Assembly: GCA_902826685.1 (NCBI GenBank)
Contig: CADEFT010000016.1
Coordinates: 59,676-123,675, forward strand
DNA length: 64,000 nt
Source: an uncultured Acidobacteriota bacterium
GTDB taxonomy: Bacteria > Acidobacteriota > Terriglobia > Bryobacterales > Bryobacteraceae
Reading direction: 5' to 3'
Shown: in pieces, positions 51,201 through 60,310 of the stretch
Position numbering within the stretch: position 1 is the stretch's first letter
How the letters are laid out: every line of letters starts with the position of its first letter
The notes under the pieces: generated by a model
The model's input: the letters and a program-made list of their open reading frames with translations, nothing else
What the model was told of the DNA's origin: nothing
Databases searched by the model: none
Made by a program: the position numbers and the translations under genes

Positions 51201-54200
51201 CGGCGGTGGCTTTACGCGCGAATTCGAACGTTAGAGCGGGTTTGAGCGAGGCGTGGGCGGTTTGGATGGCGGCGGCAAGAATGTCGAGTGCGCGCGGTTG
51301 GTTGCCGTTGCGCCAGTGATAATCGACGGCGGCGCGCATGATGCCGGTGACGGCCGGATTCTCGCGGTAGAGCGCGTCGATGGTTTGCGCGGCTTGGGTG
51401 AGCTCCTGGCGATTTTCGAGGACACGGGCGAGGTTGAGGCGGGCGCGGAGCTTATCCACCGGGTCCGTCGTCAGTTCGATCTCGCGGCGCAATGCGCGCT
51501 CCTCGACGTTGGGGAAGCCGAGGCGGCGGCTCTCATCGCGGACACGGGTGAGCAGGTCGAAGGAAGCCGCTTCGCGGGCGGTGCGATCGAGCAGGGCTTC
51601 GAGATCGGCCTTGCGCTGCTGGTCTTCGAGCAGGGCCGTGCGGAGCGCAAGTCCTTCGGTGCCGAGCCCGGCGGTGGCGGTATCGACGGTCTGGCGCAAC
51701 GACGGGCGGCGGGCAAGCGCTATCAGACGGGCTTGCGCGGTGCCGCCGGGTTCGGCCAGCGCGCCGCGAACGTATTCGCCGGTGGCTTGGGTGTAGTCGC
51801 GCTTGTTCTCGTGGATGGCGCCGGCTTCATAGGCGTATAGCGAAGGAATGGTGGCGGCCTGGCGGGCGAGGGCGATCATGGCGAGCGCGGCGTCGTAGTC
51901 GAAGTAGTCCCACAGCAGCGTGGCCGATTCGAGATAGCCCTCGGGCAGGCCGGGGTCGATGGCGGCGATACGGCGGAATGCTTCGCGGTCGCCGAGCTCG
52001 CCGAGCGTGGCGAGCGCGGACCAGTCGCGCGGGGCGGCCGTGTTTCGCCGCCTGGCGTAAACGGCGGCGGTGGGCAGGGCGAGCGAGCGGTGGAGCGACG
52101 TGGCGCGGGCGCCGAGTTCGAGGTCGCCCGGGGCTTCGTCGTAGACCTTGCCGAGCGGCGCGGCGGCGGCTTCGAAGTGAGAACGCCAGGCTTCGGCTTC
52201 GGCCAGCATGCGCGTGGCGGCCGGGTTCGTCTCGCGGCGCAAGGCGGCGAGTTCGGGGGCGAGTTTGCCCGTCCGGGAAAGATGCTCGAAGAAGCGCGCA
52301 CGCAGCGCCTCGTCATAGAACCAATGCCGACGCAGCAGGTTCTCATAAGACACCGGATCGGCGGTACCGCGTGTCTGATACGCGTTGAGCAGGTTGCGTA
52401 CGAAGGTGAGGTTGTGCGGGAAGCGCTGGTTGGCGTAGAGGTTCACCTGGCGGTAAAGCGCGGCGTCGAGATTGGGCGCGGCGACGACGTCGCGGAAGTA
52501 GGCTTCCAGGCCGGTGCCCGAAAAGACGCGTACGACATCGCCGGTGAGCTGCTGGAATTGCACCATCTGTTTGCGGCGCAGATAATAGCGGGCCAGCTTC
52601 TGCTGCCAGCCCGATTCGGGAAACTGGGCGATGGCGAGCTTGTAGACCTGCTCGATTTCGGCGGCCATTTTGTTTTGATCGAGGAAGGCGGCGAGGCGTT
52701 CGTAGAGGCCGGGGTCGCGCGGGTTGCGGCCGATTTCGCGCCGCAGCAGGACGAGGCCGTCCTTGGGGCGTTTGAGCGCCACCAGCCGCGCCGTGTAACG
52801 GTCGAGCACGCGGGCGTATTCGGGCGAGCGGCCGAGCGGCTCGCCCTGGGTGGAGGCGGCGAGTTCGGCCAGCAGCGTATCGTAAGCCGCGAATTCGTCG
52901 CGGGTCTGGTTGCGGGCGGCGAAGGCGTCGGCCATCGAGAGCGTTACCTGCGTACGCTGCGCGGCTTGGGGGAATGCGGCCAGATAGGCGCGGGCGGCCT
53001 TGATGACGGCATCGCTTTCGCCGTGCGCGCCGTAGGCTTGAATCAATTGCGCCCGCAGGCCGGGACGGCGGTCTGAGTTGGGGTAGCGCCGGTCGAACAG
53101 CGTCAGCAATTCCGCGGCGCGGGCGTGTTCGAAGTAGGCGACGGCGGATTGTTCGAGGTTGGCGAAACGGCTGGCGGGGTCGGAGGAGTTGAGCAGCAGG
53201 GAGAGGATCGCGTTGAGCAGACCGGGGCCGCTGTCGGCGGTGGCGATGTCCCGGTAGAACGTGAGATCGCCGGAGCCCAGAGGCAAACGGTGCGGGCCGG
53301 TGAGCAGCAAGTCGATAAGGCCGGCCATCGCTTCCTCACGGCCATCGAGTTTGTAGAGGGCATACCAGGCGCGGGCGGATTCACCGGCGTTGTTGGCCTG
53401 GCGCCAGAGCTTGGCGAGCGTGGTGAGGTCGGCGGGCGCGGGGTTGGGATTGCGGCGCTGAAACTCGTGGAGGGCGCGCGCGGCGGCGGCGGGATTCCCT
53501 TCCTGGGCGTAGTAGTGATAGACGCGGGTGGCGGGCGCAAGCGCGGCGGGGTTCGATTGCACCTGGCTGCGCGCGGCGGCCAGGAACTGGCGCGTGGAGC
53601 GGGCTTCGCGCAGCAGCTCGAAGTAAGCCTGCATCAGCGGCGCGGTCCATAGCGGATCGAAGGCGCGGTCATAGAGATCGATGGCGGCGCGCGGATTGCC
53701 TTTGGCCTTTTCGAGATTGGCGCGGGCGGCAAATACGGTCACCGTGGCGGCCGGGAAGCGGCGCTCATAATCGCCAATCCAGGAAGCCGCGCCGTCAAAC
53801 TGCCGGACCCTCGAAAGGTAGCGGATGGCGTTCTGGTAGGGCTCGTGGGAATCGGGCAGCTTGGCGCGCCATTGGCGATAGACGGATTCCACGCGAGCGG
53901 GCGGCAGAAGCTGCGCGCGGGCGAGATCGATCATGCGCTCGAAATCGGCTTTGGTGGAGGCGGCGGCCTCAAGCGCTCGCATCTCGTCGTTTGGTTGCAG
54001 ACGGCGGTGGTAGTAATCGGCGAGGCCGAGGCCGCCCGCCAGTTCCACGTTCTTCTTCCAGTCGGCTTCGGCGGCGGGGAAATCGAGCAGGCGTTCGGAT
54101 TCGAGGGCGCGCAGGGCGTAGAGATCGCCCTCTGTGGGTTGAGCGGCAATGAGCTTGCCGAGTTCGGCGGCGGACTCGCCGGGTGGGCGGCGATGGACGA

Positions 54201-54342
54201 CGGCTCCACCGGGCAGCGGCATCTGGCGGAAGAAGGCCTGTTCGAGCGGCGTGGCCGGTTCGGTGAATCGAACCCAGGACGAGAGCTCGGCGTGCGCGGC
54301 CAGCGCGAGGAAGAAGACGGCGGGCTTACGGGAGAACCTCAA
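48295..54342 (-). CDS. Giant secreted TPR-repeat protein (2015 residues)
   Basis: Signal peptide (residues 1-18, AVFFLALAAHAEL) followed by almost 2000 residues of tetratricopeptide-like helical pairs (for example ALDQYIEVLNRYPEDGALAN, AAIAAYTRASEVRPDRTDLL, LEARATLEERLLRFDEAAAS). No enzymatic domain is visible. Such length suggests a long superhelical scaffold in the periplasm or on the outer membrane, binding the VWA and transpeptidase partners encoded in the same operon; that role is inference. Start is TTG 54342, preceded by GGGAGG six bases upstream; it overlaps the VIT/VWA gene's end by 17 bases. Base composition is as in the neighbours. Confidence 0.8.
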   Translation of the reverse strand: MRFSRKPAVFFLALAAHAELSSWVRFTEPATPLEQAFFRQMPLPGGAVVHRRPPGESAAELGKLIAAQPTEGDLYALRALESERLLDFPAAEADWKKNVELAGGLGLADYYHRRLQPNDEMRALEAAASTKADFERMIDLARAQLLPPARVESVYRQWRAKLPDSHEPYQNAIRYLSRVRQFDGAASWIGDYERRFPAATVTVFAARANLEKAKGNPRAAIDLYDRAFDPLWTAPLMQAYFELLREARSTRQFLAAARSQVQSNPAALAPATRVYHYYAQEGNPAAAARALHEFQRRNPNPAPADLTTLAKLWRQANNAGESARAWYALYKLDGREEAMAGLIDLLLTGPHRLPLGSGDLTFYRDIATADSGPGLLNAILSLLLNSSDPASRFANLEQSAVAYFEHARAAELLTLFDRRYPNSDRRPGLRAQLIQAYGAHGESDAVIKAARAYLAAFPQAAQRTQVTLSMADAFAARNQTRDEFAAYDTLLAELAASTQGEPLGRSPEYARVLDRYTARLVALKRPKDGLVLLRREIGRNPRDPGLYERLAAFLDQNKMAAEIEQVYKLAIAQFPESGWQQKLARYYLRRKQMVQFQQLTGDVVRVFSGTGLEAYFRDVVAAPNLDAALYRQVNLYANQRFPHNLTFVRNLLNAYQTRGTADPVSYENLLRRHWFYDEALRARFFEHLSRTGKLAPELAALRRETNPAATRMLAEAEAWRSHFEAAAAPLGKVYDEAPGDLELGARATSLHRSLALPTAAVYARRRNTAAPRDWSALATLGELGDREAFRRIAAIDPGLPEGYLESATLLWDYFDYDAALAMIALARQAATIPSLYAYEAGAIHENKRDYTQATGEYVRGALAEPGGTAQARLIALARRPSLRQTVDTATAGLGTEGLALRTALLEDQQRKADLEALLDRTAREAASFDLLTRVRDESRRLGFPNVEERALRREIELTTDPVDKLRARLNLARVLENRQELTQAAQTIDALYRENPAVTGIMRAAVDYHWRNGNQPRALDILAAAIQTAHASLKPALTFEFARKATAAARYTDARRSLETLLASDPHNAAYTGAMAETWAREGNEPALQTFYENRLRSAPREQVPALRRALAGVLARNNNHSAALDQYIEVLNRYPEDGALANEVAAFARRHNLQSRLTGYYQKLTTESPKDYRYHAVLARLQTALEGYPAAIAAYTRASEVRPDRTDLLEARATLEERLLRFDEAAASFAKLYELTYRSSVWMDRVAEVRARQRRPGDAVAALRQAHPDTAGGNFEIASRLESWNLLDQARTFAERAATVAGPNEVYARILARQRQYSTVTDARLLPAIADVARAEYTLEEKRQLGAYFDRLNAPAETGRRANMPAWEASKLHRDMMARPGPEMQGGQQRLIELQRHRLAFRELGAQLEAYWKVYPPQDEKPAILGAAAEAYRTSGDEAAELRVRALVPPDRRYYELLAARDPKALIAQDSDDAINAAIEARKADTALAAVAARRNVPPAWTRTYTALLGVYFDLRTPAIADAFNAALGPMRLADRIGKPTDRGQQLAGSDWFYLAARYGEYANSPGFRPAPVEESPADADLYFDLGEHELALQLDPQHIGALTALGRWKLALEAVIEQAQSRRPSYSLGEELNAILKSARGVPAESERAVVALLRRGIGGEAFMRTYAQASSSPEGAILALSRQIPNPAGFLGEAVLYQWLTAAQRDAIFPRLLEVTNLDDRSGRLQQWIELLLESNQPARARTVIASLTPTDRDRLSYFLPKAEILLAARSGGLEARLANWGTEPTDPLRDAAVELRKAGDQASARRLLRFVYERDLSEGNRQAPSFLGLAEVLIEENDTPGAVRLLRRMTLVTDPPFANHVSAARLLERHGKTQEAAAFYDEAAKATPWNRDARPLPRRTPPATLQAAETAVRNDPTDGSLKIDVFRLARAAARHQLAVAALTADGVPANHGLEKELADSYAKLGQFDRAVALVPDNAAWRSAMERRRQNLEHAPVVSKNLKQDRIVRRAQ

Positions 54343-56566
54343 TGGGCACCTCCCGCGAGCCGATGTTGTGGGCGAAATCCTCGGCGGTGACGGTGAGCTT
54401 GTAGCGGCCCGCGGGCAGATGCGCGGGCACCAGCATGGCGCCGGAGTTGAGTTTGCGATCCGCGTTCCAGCGCAGAGCCACCGGGGCGGCGCCGGTGAGG
54501 CGGGCGACGATGGTGCGCGTGGTGGCGGAGGCGCTGACGTCGAGCGGGATGATCTCGCCCGGCCGGTATTGCGTGCGGGCCAGGTGCACGCGGACGATGG
54601 GCGGCTTCGAGGCGATGACGAAGCTCTTCGATTCGCGGTAGACGCGGCCCTGGCGATCGCGCAGCAGCAGGCGTACGTGATACGTTCCGTCGGTCATATC
54701 GGAGGGAGCGAGGAAGCGCGTCTGCCAGGTGGCTTCGCCCGGCAGGTAGCGCAATTTTTTGACCAGGCCGAAGGGAAAGACGGCGGTGACGCTGGCGATG
54801 CTCTCATCGGTCTTGACGCGCAGCACCGGATCGCCGGGGCGGATGAGGCGGGGGCGCAGCAGGGCGCGCGGCGCGGCGAGGAACGAGGTGTAAGGGGTGA
54901 CGAAGGTGTAGCGGCGGGACAGGCGGATGATCTCGTCGATGGTGGCGGTGTCCTCGCCGTCGCGCTCGATTTTTTCGAGCAGCGCATCGACGCGCGCCTT
55001 GGCCCAGGTACGCGGCAGATGCGGATGATCGGCGGATTGGGCGGGTAAGGCCAGGGCCGCGGTCTGGCCGGCGGCGCGGAAAGTGGCGTTGACGGGCTGC
55101 TTGTATTGGCCGATCCAGGCGCCGCGCGAGCCGGGGAAGACGGTTTCCTCGAGCGGATAGACGAGATCGAAGTTGGCGGCCGGCTGCGCCTGGAGTGTGA
55201 GGCCTTCGAGCGGCGTGACGCCGATCTTGGAAAGGAAGGCCCGCAGCTTGAATTCGATAGGTTCGGTGGAGCGCACCCATTCGAGCAGTCCACTTTGCCG
55301 GGCCAGCATTTGAAGCAGCGGGAGGTTGGCGTCGTCGCCCACTCCGAAGACGTAGGTATGAGGGCGCTTCTGTTTCCATTCGGATTCGTACCAGGCGGCC
55401 AGCTTGCCGTTATGGATGAGGCCGCGGGTGGATCCACCGTCGCCAAGCAGGACCAGGTACGTGCCCGGCGCCGACTGTTTCAACGCCTCGGCGAGCGCGG
55501 CCTGCAGGTTGGTACCGCCGCGCAGGCTGGTTTCCTTCACGGCGGCGAGCGCCTGGTCGACGGCGGCGGGTGTGACCGGAACCGGGGCGGGGTGGACGGC
55601 AGCGGGCGTTTCGTTGAACACGATGAGATTGAACCGGTCGGCGGGGCGCAAGCCGCGCAGCAGCGTCTCAAGCGCCTGATAGCTGCGTTCGAGTTTTTCC
55701 CACTGCATGGAGAGCGAGGCATCGAACAGGGCGATGACGGTGCGGGGGGCCGTGGCGGCCGGCGCGGGCGCGGTCACAAGCGACGCTTCGAAGAAACCGG
55801 GTTCGCCCGGCTGGCGGTGGGTGAGGATTTCCAGCTTGGGGGCCGGGGCGTTGAGTTTCCAACTGACGGCGAAGTCCTCGGAGAGGTTGACGCGGGCCGC
55901 TTCATAGGACGCGCGGACGCGGTTGGGCGTTTGCTCCTGGAACGTTAGAGGATAGACGTTGTTGAGCGTCTTCAGGTCCTCAATGGGGTGAGGGGAACGA
56001 ATATCGAAACGGATTCCCAGGCGGCCGGCCGGTTGAAGATTGTAGACGTCGGGACGCAGGGGAATGGCGAAGAACGATTCCAGCCGGTCGACCGGTATTC
56101 GCTCCTGGTATTCCATTTCCAGCCGCTTGGTGCCGTGGGCGGGAATGGGCACGATGCGCGCGGTGAAGGTGGATGCGCGGCGGGCGGCATTCTCGTCGCC
56201 ATCGCCTTGCTGCAGAAGGCCCGGATCGATGGACTGCCATTTCAGGCTGTCGTAAATTTCGGCGGCGCGGCGGCGTTCGAGGATGACGCCAGGAATTCGA
56301 ACCACGTCGTCCCAGACGGCGAAGGCCGACAGAAGGGCTCGCGAGGGCAAGGCGAAGGAGTACTTGCCTTCGAGGATTTGCGGGCGGTGGCTTTCAAAGA
56401 TCTGGCGGATGGAGACGCGCGCCACCTGGTTGTCGATTTGAACGTCGATGTCCATTTCGGCAAGCGAGAGAATTTTGGGATCGGGCTGAGGGCTGTTGGA
56501 AGGAATGATGACGCCCGCATCGCCCGATAGCAGGGCCGGGAGGAGAACAAAGCAGAGCGGTCTCAT
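54326..56566 (-). CDS. VIT and von Willebrand factor A domain protein, secreted
   Basis: A 746-residue exported protein. It has a signal peptide (1-16), a VIT (inter-alpha-trypsin inhibitor N-terminal) domain (about 35-165, with ILSLAEMDIDVQIDNQVARV and KRLEMEYQERIPVD), and a VWA domain (about 275-450) whose metal-ion-dependent adhesion site is Asp282-Ala-Ser-Leu-Ser286 with LRGGTNLQAAL and LLGDGGSTRG completing it. A linker (TFVTPYTSFLA) and beta-sandwich C-terminal domains follow. It probably mediates adhesion or complex assembly. ATG 56566 overlaps the stop of the propeller gene by four bases; the longer frame to 56797 is within that gene. Confidence 0.85.
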   Translation of the reverse strand: MRPLCFVLLPALLSGDAGVIIPSNSPQPDPKILSLAEMDIDVQIDNQVARVSIRQIFESHRPQILEGKYSFALPSRALLSAFAVWDDVVRIPGVILERRRAAEIYDSLKWQSIDPGLLQQGDGDENAARRASTFTARIVPIPAHGTKRLEMEYQERIPVDRLESFFAIPLRPDVYNLQPAGRLGIRFDIRSPHPIEDLKTLNNVYPLTFQEQTPNRVRASYEAARVNLSEDFAVSWKLNAPAPKLEILTHRQPGEPGFFEASLVTAPAPAATAPRTVIALFDASLSMQWEKLERSYQALETLLRGLRPADRFNLIVFNETPAAVHPAPVPVTPAAVDQALAAVKETSLRGGTNLQAALAEALKQSAPGTYLVLLGDGGSTRGLIHNGKLAAWYESEWKQKRPHTYVFGVGDDANLPLLQMLARQSGLLEWVRSTEPIEFKLRAFLSKIGVTPLEGLTLQAQPAANFDLVYPLEETVFPGSRGAWIGQYKQPVNATFRAAGQTAALALPAQSADHPHLPRTWAKARVDALLEKIERDGEDTATIDEIIRLSRRYTFVTPYTSFLAAPRALLRPRLIRPGDPVLRVKTDESIASVTAVFPFGLVKKLRYLPGEATWQTRFLAPSDMTDGTYHVRLLLRDRQGRVYRESKSFVIASKPPIVRVHLARTQYRPGEIIPLDVSASATTRTIVARLTGAAPVALRWNADRKLNSGAMLVPAHLPAGRYKLTVTAEDFAHNIGSREVPIEVLP

Positions 56567-58338
56567 TGCACCTTCCTCCGCACCAGGCCGTTGCCGGTAC
56601 CGATCCACAATTGCCCGGCCTGCGCGGCGAGGGCGGTGACGTTGAGCGAGGGCAGTCCCGCGGTGTCGAACGTCCATCGGCCGCTCGAGCGGTCGAAGAT
56701 GGCGAGTCCCTGGCCGAGCGTTCCGGCGTAGACGGCGGCTTCGGTCGAGACCATGGCGTTGGGGTTGACTTCGAAGGATGGGCTCGACGGCTCCCAACGG
56801 ATGCCGTCGAAGACGTAGACGCCGGCACCGTAGGTTCCGGCATAGAGACGATCGCCGGCGGTGGTGAGGGCGCTGATCCAGTTATGACGCAGCGGCGAGT
56901 TGGCGGTGGTATAGCTGGCGCGCACGACGCGGCCGTCGATGAAGGACGCGCCGCCGAGGGTTCCGGCGATCCACTGGCCGTTGTAGGAAGCGAGGCTGTA
57001 GACGTGGTTGTTGACCAGACCGTGAAAGGCGTAAAGGCTCTCGGGACCCGAGGGGCCGAGGAAGGTGACGCCCGCGGGCGTGGCGGCGGCGATCTGGCCC
57101 CGTTCGACTAAGACGTCGGTGACGTGATCGGCCAGCAGTCCATCGCGGCGGCCGAGCACCTGGCGCGGCTTCCCTGCCCGATCGGCGAAGACGAGGCCGT
57201 TGGCGGTGGCGACGATGGCGCCGTCGCGCGTGGGCACGATGCGGTTGATACAGAACAGATGTTCGTCCTCGATGTGGGTGGAGGTTGTGCCGTCGATGAG
57301 GTCGAGGCCGCGGTCGAAGTATCCCACCCACAGGCGCCCGCCGGGTTCGACGGCGAGAGCGGCGATGTTGCCATCGGTGAGCAAACCGGGCCCGGCGGCG
57401 ATCTCGCGTTTGCCGGCGATGCGGATCTCGCCGCGCTTCACGGTGACGGTTTGGCCCTGGGCTTCGACGATGGCTTCGACGTCGTCGTCGAGGGTTCCGA
57501 TCACCAGCCGCTTGCCCTCGTAGTGCAGAGCTTTGGCGAAGGCGCCATCGGCTATGGTGCCGTGGAAGCGGCCGCCGCGAAACTCGGCGATGCCGGAAGA
57601 GGTTCCGATGGCGGCGCGGTCGGGGCCAACGGCGAGGGAGAAGACGTGCGGGTCGGGTAACGGCGCGCGGATTTCTTCGATGAGGCCGCCGCGGCGATGG
57701 ATGGCTCCTTGTCCGAGCGTGCCGATCCAGAGATCGTCGAAGGTGCCGGCCAGGGCGGTGACGGCGAGGTTTGGCTGGAAATCGCGCAGGGCGGCGCCGG
57801 ACCAGGCGAGTACGCCCGCCTTTTCGGTGCCGATGAGAATCTCGCCGGTTGAGAGGGGAAGAAGCGCGGTCACTTTACGGTGTTCGGGCTTGAGCGGGCG
57901 GACGTGGCGCAGCGAGTGGCCGTCGTAAAGCAGCCAGCCTTCGCCCTGCGTCCCGGCGATCAGTTGTGGCCTGCCTTCGATGGGGGCGACGGCGAGGCGG
58001 GTGAGCGGCGCGGGCGGAAGTTGAACGCCGGCTTCAAAGCGCGCGATGAGGCCGCTTGCTGGAGTGTATTCAAACAGGGCGCCCGAAGAGGCGATCCAAA
58101 GCGCGCCCTGGAAATAGGCCGCGTCGTGGAAGGAGGCGGCGGCGGGCAGGCGCTCGATACCGCTTGGGGCAGCCGCGGAGAGCGGCCGGGTTTCAAAAGG
58201 TAACTGGGAGGCGTCGCTTACCTGCGAGGCCGAACGGTCGAGCACGGCGCGGGCGCGCCACAGCGTCCAACCACCCACCGTAACCGCCGCGAGCGCGACG
58301 GCCCCGATAACGGCGGGAGGGCGAAGAAAGCCACTCAC
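56563..58338 (-). CDS. Membrane-anchored two-component-regulator-type beta-propeller protein
   Basis: A 591-residue protein with one N-terminal membrane segment (AVIGAVALAAVTVGGWTLW) and about ten blades of the two-component regulator propeller type (LWIGTLGQGAIHRRGG, LWVGYFDRGLDLIDG, LYAGTYGAGVYVFDG, LWIGTGNGLVRRK). In hybrid two-component sensors such propellers bind carbohydrates, but no kinase follows here, so it is a stand-alone sensor-like or scaffolding domain. GTG 58338 start; a TATAGT -10 box ends 6 bases before it. First gene of the five-gene operon. Confidence 0.75.
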   Translation of the reverse strand: MSGFLRPPAVIGAVALAAVTVGGWTLWRARAVLDRSASQVSDASQLPFETRPLSAAAPSGIERLPAAASFHDAAYFQGALWIASSGALFEYTPASGLIARFEAGVQLPPAPLTRLAVAPIEGRPQLIAGTQGEGWLLYDGHSLRHVRPLKPEHRKVTALLPLSTGEILIGTEKAGVLAWSGAALRDFQPNLAVTALAGTFDDLWIGTLGQGAIHRRGGLIEEIRAPLPDPHVFSLAVGPDRAAIGTSSGIAEFRGGRFHGTIADGAFAKALHYEGKRLVIGTLDDDVEAIVEAQGQTVTVKRGEIRIAGKREIAAGPGLLTDGNIAALAVEPGGRLWVGYFDRGLDLIDGTTSTHIEDEHLFCINRIVPTRDGAIVATANGLVFADRAGKPRQVLGRRDGLLADHVTDVLVERGQIAAATPAGVTFLGPSGPESLYAFHGLVNNHVYSLASYNGQWIAGTLGGASFIDGRVVRASYTTANSPLRHNWISALTTAGDRLYAGTYGAGVYVFDGIRWEPSSPSFEVNPNAMVSTEAAVYAGTLGQGLAIFDRSSGRWTFDTAGLPSLNVTALAAQAGQLWIGTGNGLVRRKVQ

Positions 58339-58344
58339 CTCTCA

Positions 58345-58381
58345 ACTATAGAGCAGAAACGGAAATCCGGTGCGTTAGAAT
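58345..58381. promoter_or_regulatory. Divergent promoter elements between the five-gene operon and ispE
   Basis: In the 56-base gap TATAGT (minus strand, 58345-58350) lies 6 bases before GTG 58338, and TAGAAT (plus strand, 58376-58381) lies 13 bases before GTG 58395. Both match the -10 consensus at five of six positions and would give leaderless or very short-leader transcripts. -35 boxes are not apparent for either. Confidence 0.45.
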
Positions 58382-58394
58382 AGACTTCCCAGCC

Positions 58395-59348
58395 GTGACG
58401 AAACCGTTAACCGTACGTGTGCCCGCCTTCGCCAAAATCAACCTGGCGCTGGAGGTGCTGCACAAACGGGAGGACGGGTTTCACGAGCTGCGCACGATTT
58501 TCCAGACGATCTCGATCGGCGACCGGATGGTCGTGGGTTTTGAGCGAGGCGCCAGGGCCGAAGTGGAAGTACGTTGCCGGTTGGAGATTCCCAATAACCT
58601 GGCGGGGCGCGCCGCCGAGGCGGTATTGAGCGAACTGGGGATCAAAGGGAAGGTCACCATCGGCCTGGAGAAACGGATTCCGATGGGCGGCGGGCTTGGG
58701 GGCGGGTCGACGGATGCGGCGGCGGTACTGCTGGTTCTGCCGGCGCTGGCGGGCAAGACGATTCCGATGGCGCGGCTGAAGGAACTGGCGGCAGGCCTTG
58801 GCAGCGACGTCCCGTTTTTCCTGCTGGGCGGTACGGCGCTCGGGTTGAGCCGCGGCGAGGAACTGTACCCGTTTCCGGAGCCGGAACCGGCCTGGGGGGT
58901 ACTGGTCACTCCTGGAATTCACGTCTCGACGGCGGAGGCTTATCGAGATTTGGGCCGGGATTTGACCGTAATCCGAAATTCATTTAAAATTAATGAGTTC
59001 CAGTCCGCCGGCTGGGACGCCGGAGACCGGTCCGATCTTTGCGACTGGGCCCGGTTTTGCCGGAACGATTTCGAGGGGTCCGTTTTCCAAAGACATCCGC
59101 GATTAGCGCAATGGAAGCGAAAGCTGAAGAGTGCCGGTGCGAGACCGGCGCTGATGACGGGAAGCGGGTCTGCCTTGTTCGGATTTTTCGCCAGCCGGGC
59201 AGCGGCGGTGAAGGCGGCGGCGGGATTGCCTGACGCGGCGGTATTCCGGACATTGAACCGCCGCCGATACCGGGCGCTCGTATTACGAGGCCTCGAGGAG
59301 ATGGTGCAGAAAGATACATGGCCGCCCCAAAGCCGGTACGCAAGATGA
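58395..59348 (+). CDS. ispE: 4-diphosphocytidyl-2-C-methyl-D-erythritol kinase
   Basis: GHMP-family kinase that phosphorylates CDP-methylerythritol in the MEP route to isoprenoids. The 317-residue protein has the substrate-binding Lys14 in FAKINLALEVL, the ATP loop IPMGGGLGGGSTDAAAV (about 96-111), catalytic Asp138 in LGSDVPFFLLGGTALG and LMTGSGSALFGFF near the end. Start is GTG 58395. First gene of the ispE-prs-rplY-pth-rpsF-rpsR-rplI run; the prs ATG overlaps its stop (ATGA). Confidence 0.95.
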   Translation: MTKPLTVRVPAFAKINLALEVLHKREDGFHELRTIFQTISIGDRMVVGFERGARAEVEVRCRLEIPNNLAGRAAEAVLSELGIKGKVTIGLEKRIPMGGGLGGGSTDAAAVLLVLPALAGKTIPMARLKELAAGLGSDVPFFLLGGTALGLSRGEELYPFPEPEPAWGVLVTPGIHVSTAEAYRDLGRDLTVIRNSFKINEFQSAGWDAGDRSDLCDWARFCRNDFEGSVFQRHPRLAQWKRKLKSAGARPALMTGSGSALFGFFASRAAAVKAAAGLPDAAVFRTLNRRRYRALVLRGLEEMVQKDTWPPQSRYAR

Positions 59349-60289
59349 GCTACGATCGACTGAAAGTATTCACGGGAAACGCCAACCCGGCACTGGCTCG
59401 CGAGATCTGCCAGCATTTGGGCACACCGCTCGGCGAGGCGGAAGTCAAAACTTTTTTGGACGGGGAGATTCACGTCCAGATTCTCGAAAACGTGAGAGGG
59501 GCGGACGTTTTCGTGGTGCAGCCCACCTGCACGCCTGTGGAAAAGCATCTGATGGAACTGCTGCTGATGATTGACGCGTTGAAGCGCGCCTCGGCAGACC
59601 GCATCACGGCAGTGCTACCCTATTATGGTTACGCCCGCCAGGACCGGAAGGATAAGCCACGCGTACCGATTTCGGCGAAGGTGGTAGCCAGCCTGATTGA
59701 AACGGTGGGAGCCGACCGGACTCTGGCGCTCGATCTGCACGCGGCCCCGATCCAGGGATTCTTCGACGTACCGGTGGATCACCTGTTTGCGACTCCGGTG
59801 ATGATCGACTACTGGACCGAGGCGGACCTGACGGATCTGACCGTGGTTTCGCCGGATGCGGGCGGTGTGGAGAGGGCGCGGGCGTTCGCCAAACGGTTGA
59901 ATGCGCCGCTGGCCATTATCGACAAGAGGCGGGAAGAGGCCAATGTCGCCGAGGTGATGCACATCATCGGCGATGTGGAAGGCAGGAATTGCTTGATGGT
60001 GGACGACATCATCGACACGGCTGGAACGCTGGTGAAGGGCGCCGAGGCGCTGCTGCAGCAGGGTGCGCGCTCGGTGTCGGCCTGCGCCACGCATGGCGTG
60101 TTCTCCGGCCCGGCCGTCAGCCGCATCGAAGAATCGAACCTGCGGGAAGTGGTGATCAGCAACTCGATACCGTTGCGCGATCCGGCCAAGGCCTGCAAGA
60201 AAATTCAAGTACTATCGGTGGCGCCGCTGCTTGCGCGCGCCATCGAATCGATTCACGAAGAGACCAGCGTCAGCAAGCTGTTCGTATGA
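59345..60289 (+). CDS. prs: Ribose-phosphate pyrophosphokinase
   Basis: Makes PRPP from ribose 5-phosphate and ATP for nucleotide, His and Trp synthesis. The 314-residue sequence has YYGYARQDRKDKPRVPISAK, DLHAAPIQGFFDVPVDHLFA and the PRPP loop LMVDDIIDTAGTLVKGAEAL. The ATG at 59345 overlaps the ispE stop by four bases and gives the standard length; ATG 59318 in the same frame would add nine residues inside ispE. Confidence 0.97.
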   Translation: MSYDRLKVFTGNANPALAREICQHLGTPLGEAEVKTFLDGEIHVQILENVRGADVFVVQPTCTPVEKHLMELLLMIDALKRASADRITAVLPYYGYARQDRKDKPRVPISAKVVASLIETVGADRTLALDLHAAPIQGFFDVPVDHLFATPVMIDYWTEADLTDLTVVSPDAGGVERARAFAKRLNAPLAIIDKRREEANVAEVMHIIGDVEGRNCLMVDDIIDTAGTLVKGAEALLQQGARSVSACATHGVFSGPAVSRIEESNLREVVISNSIPLRDPAKACKKIQVLSVAPLLARAIESIHEETSVSKLFV

Positions 60290-60310
60290 GTTTCACGGAT
60301 TTGAGGAAAT

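Noticed and set aside
59101..59170. tRNA-like words in the 3' part of ispE
   Set aside because: The segment is in frame and encodes conserved IspE residues; no cloverleaf can be drawn.
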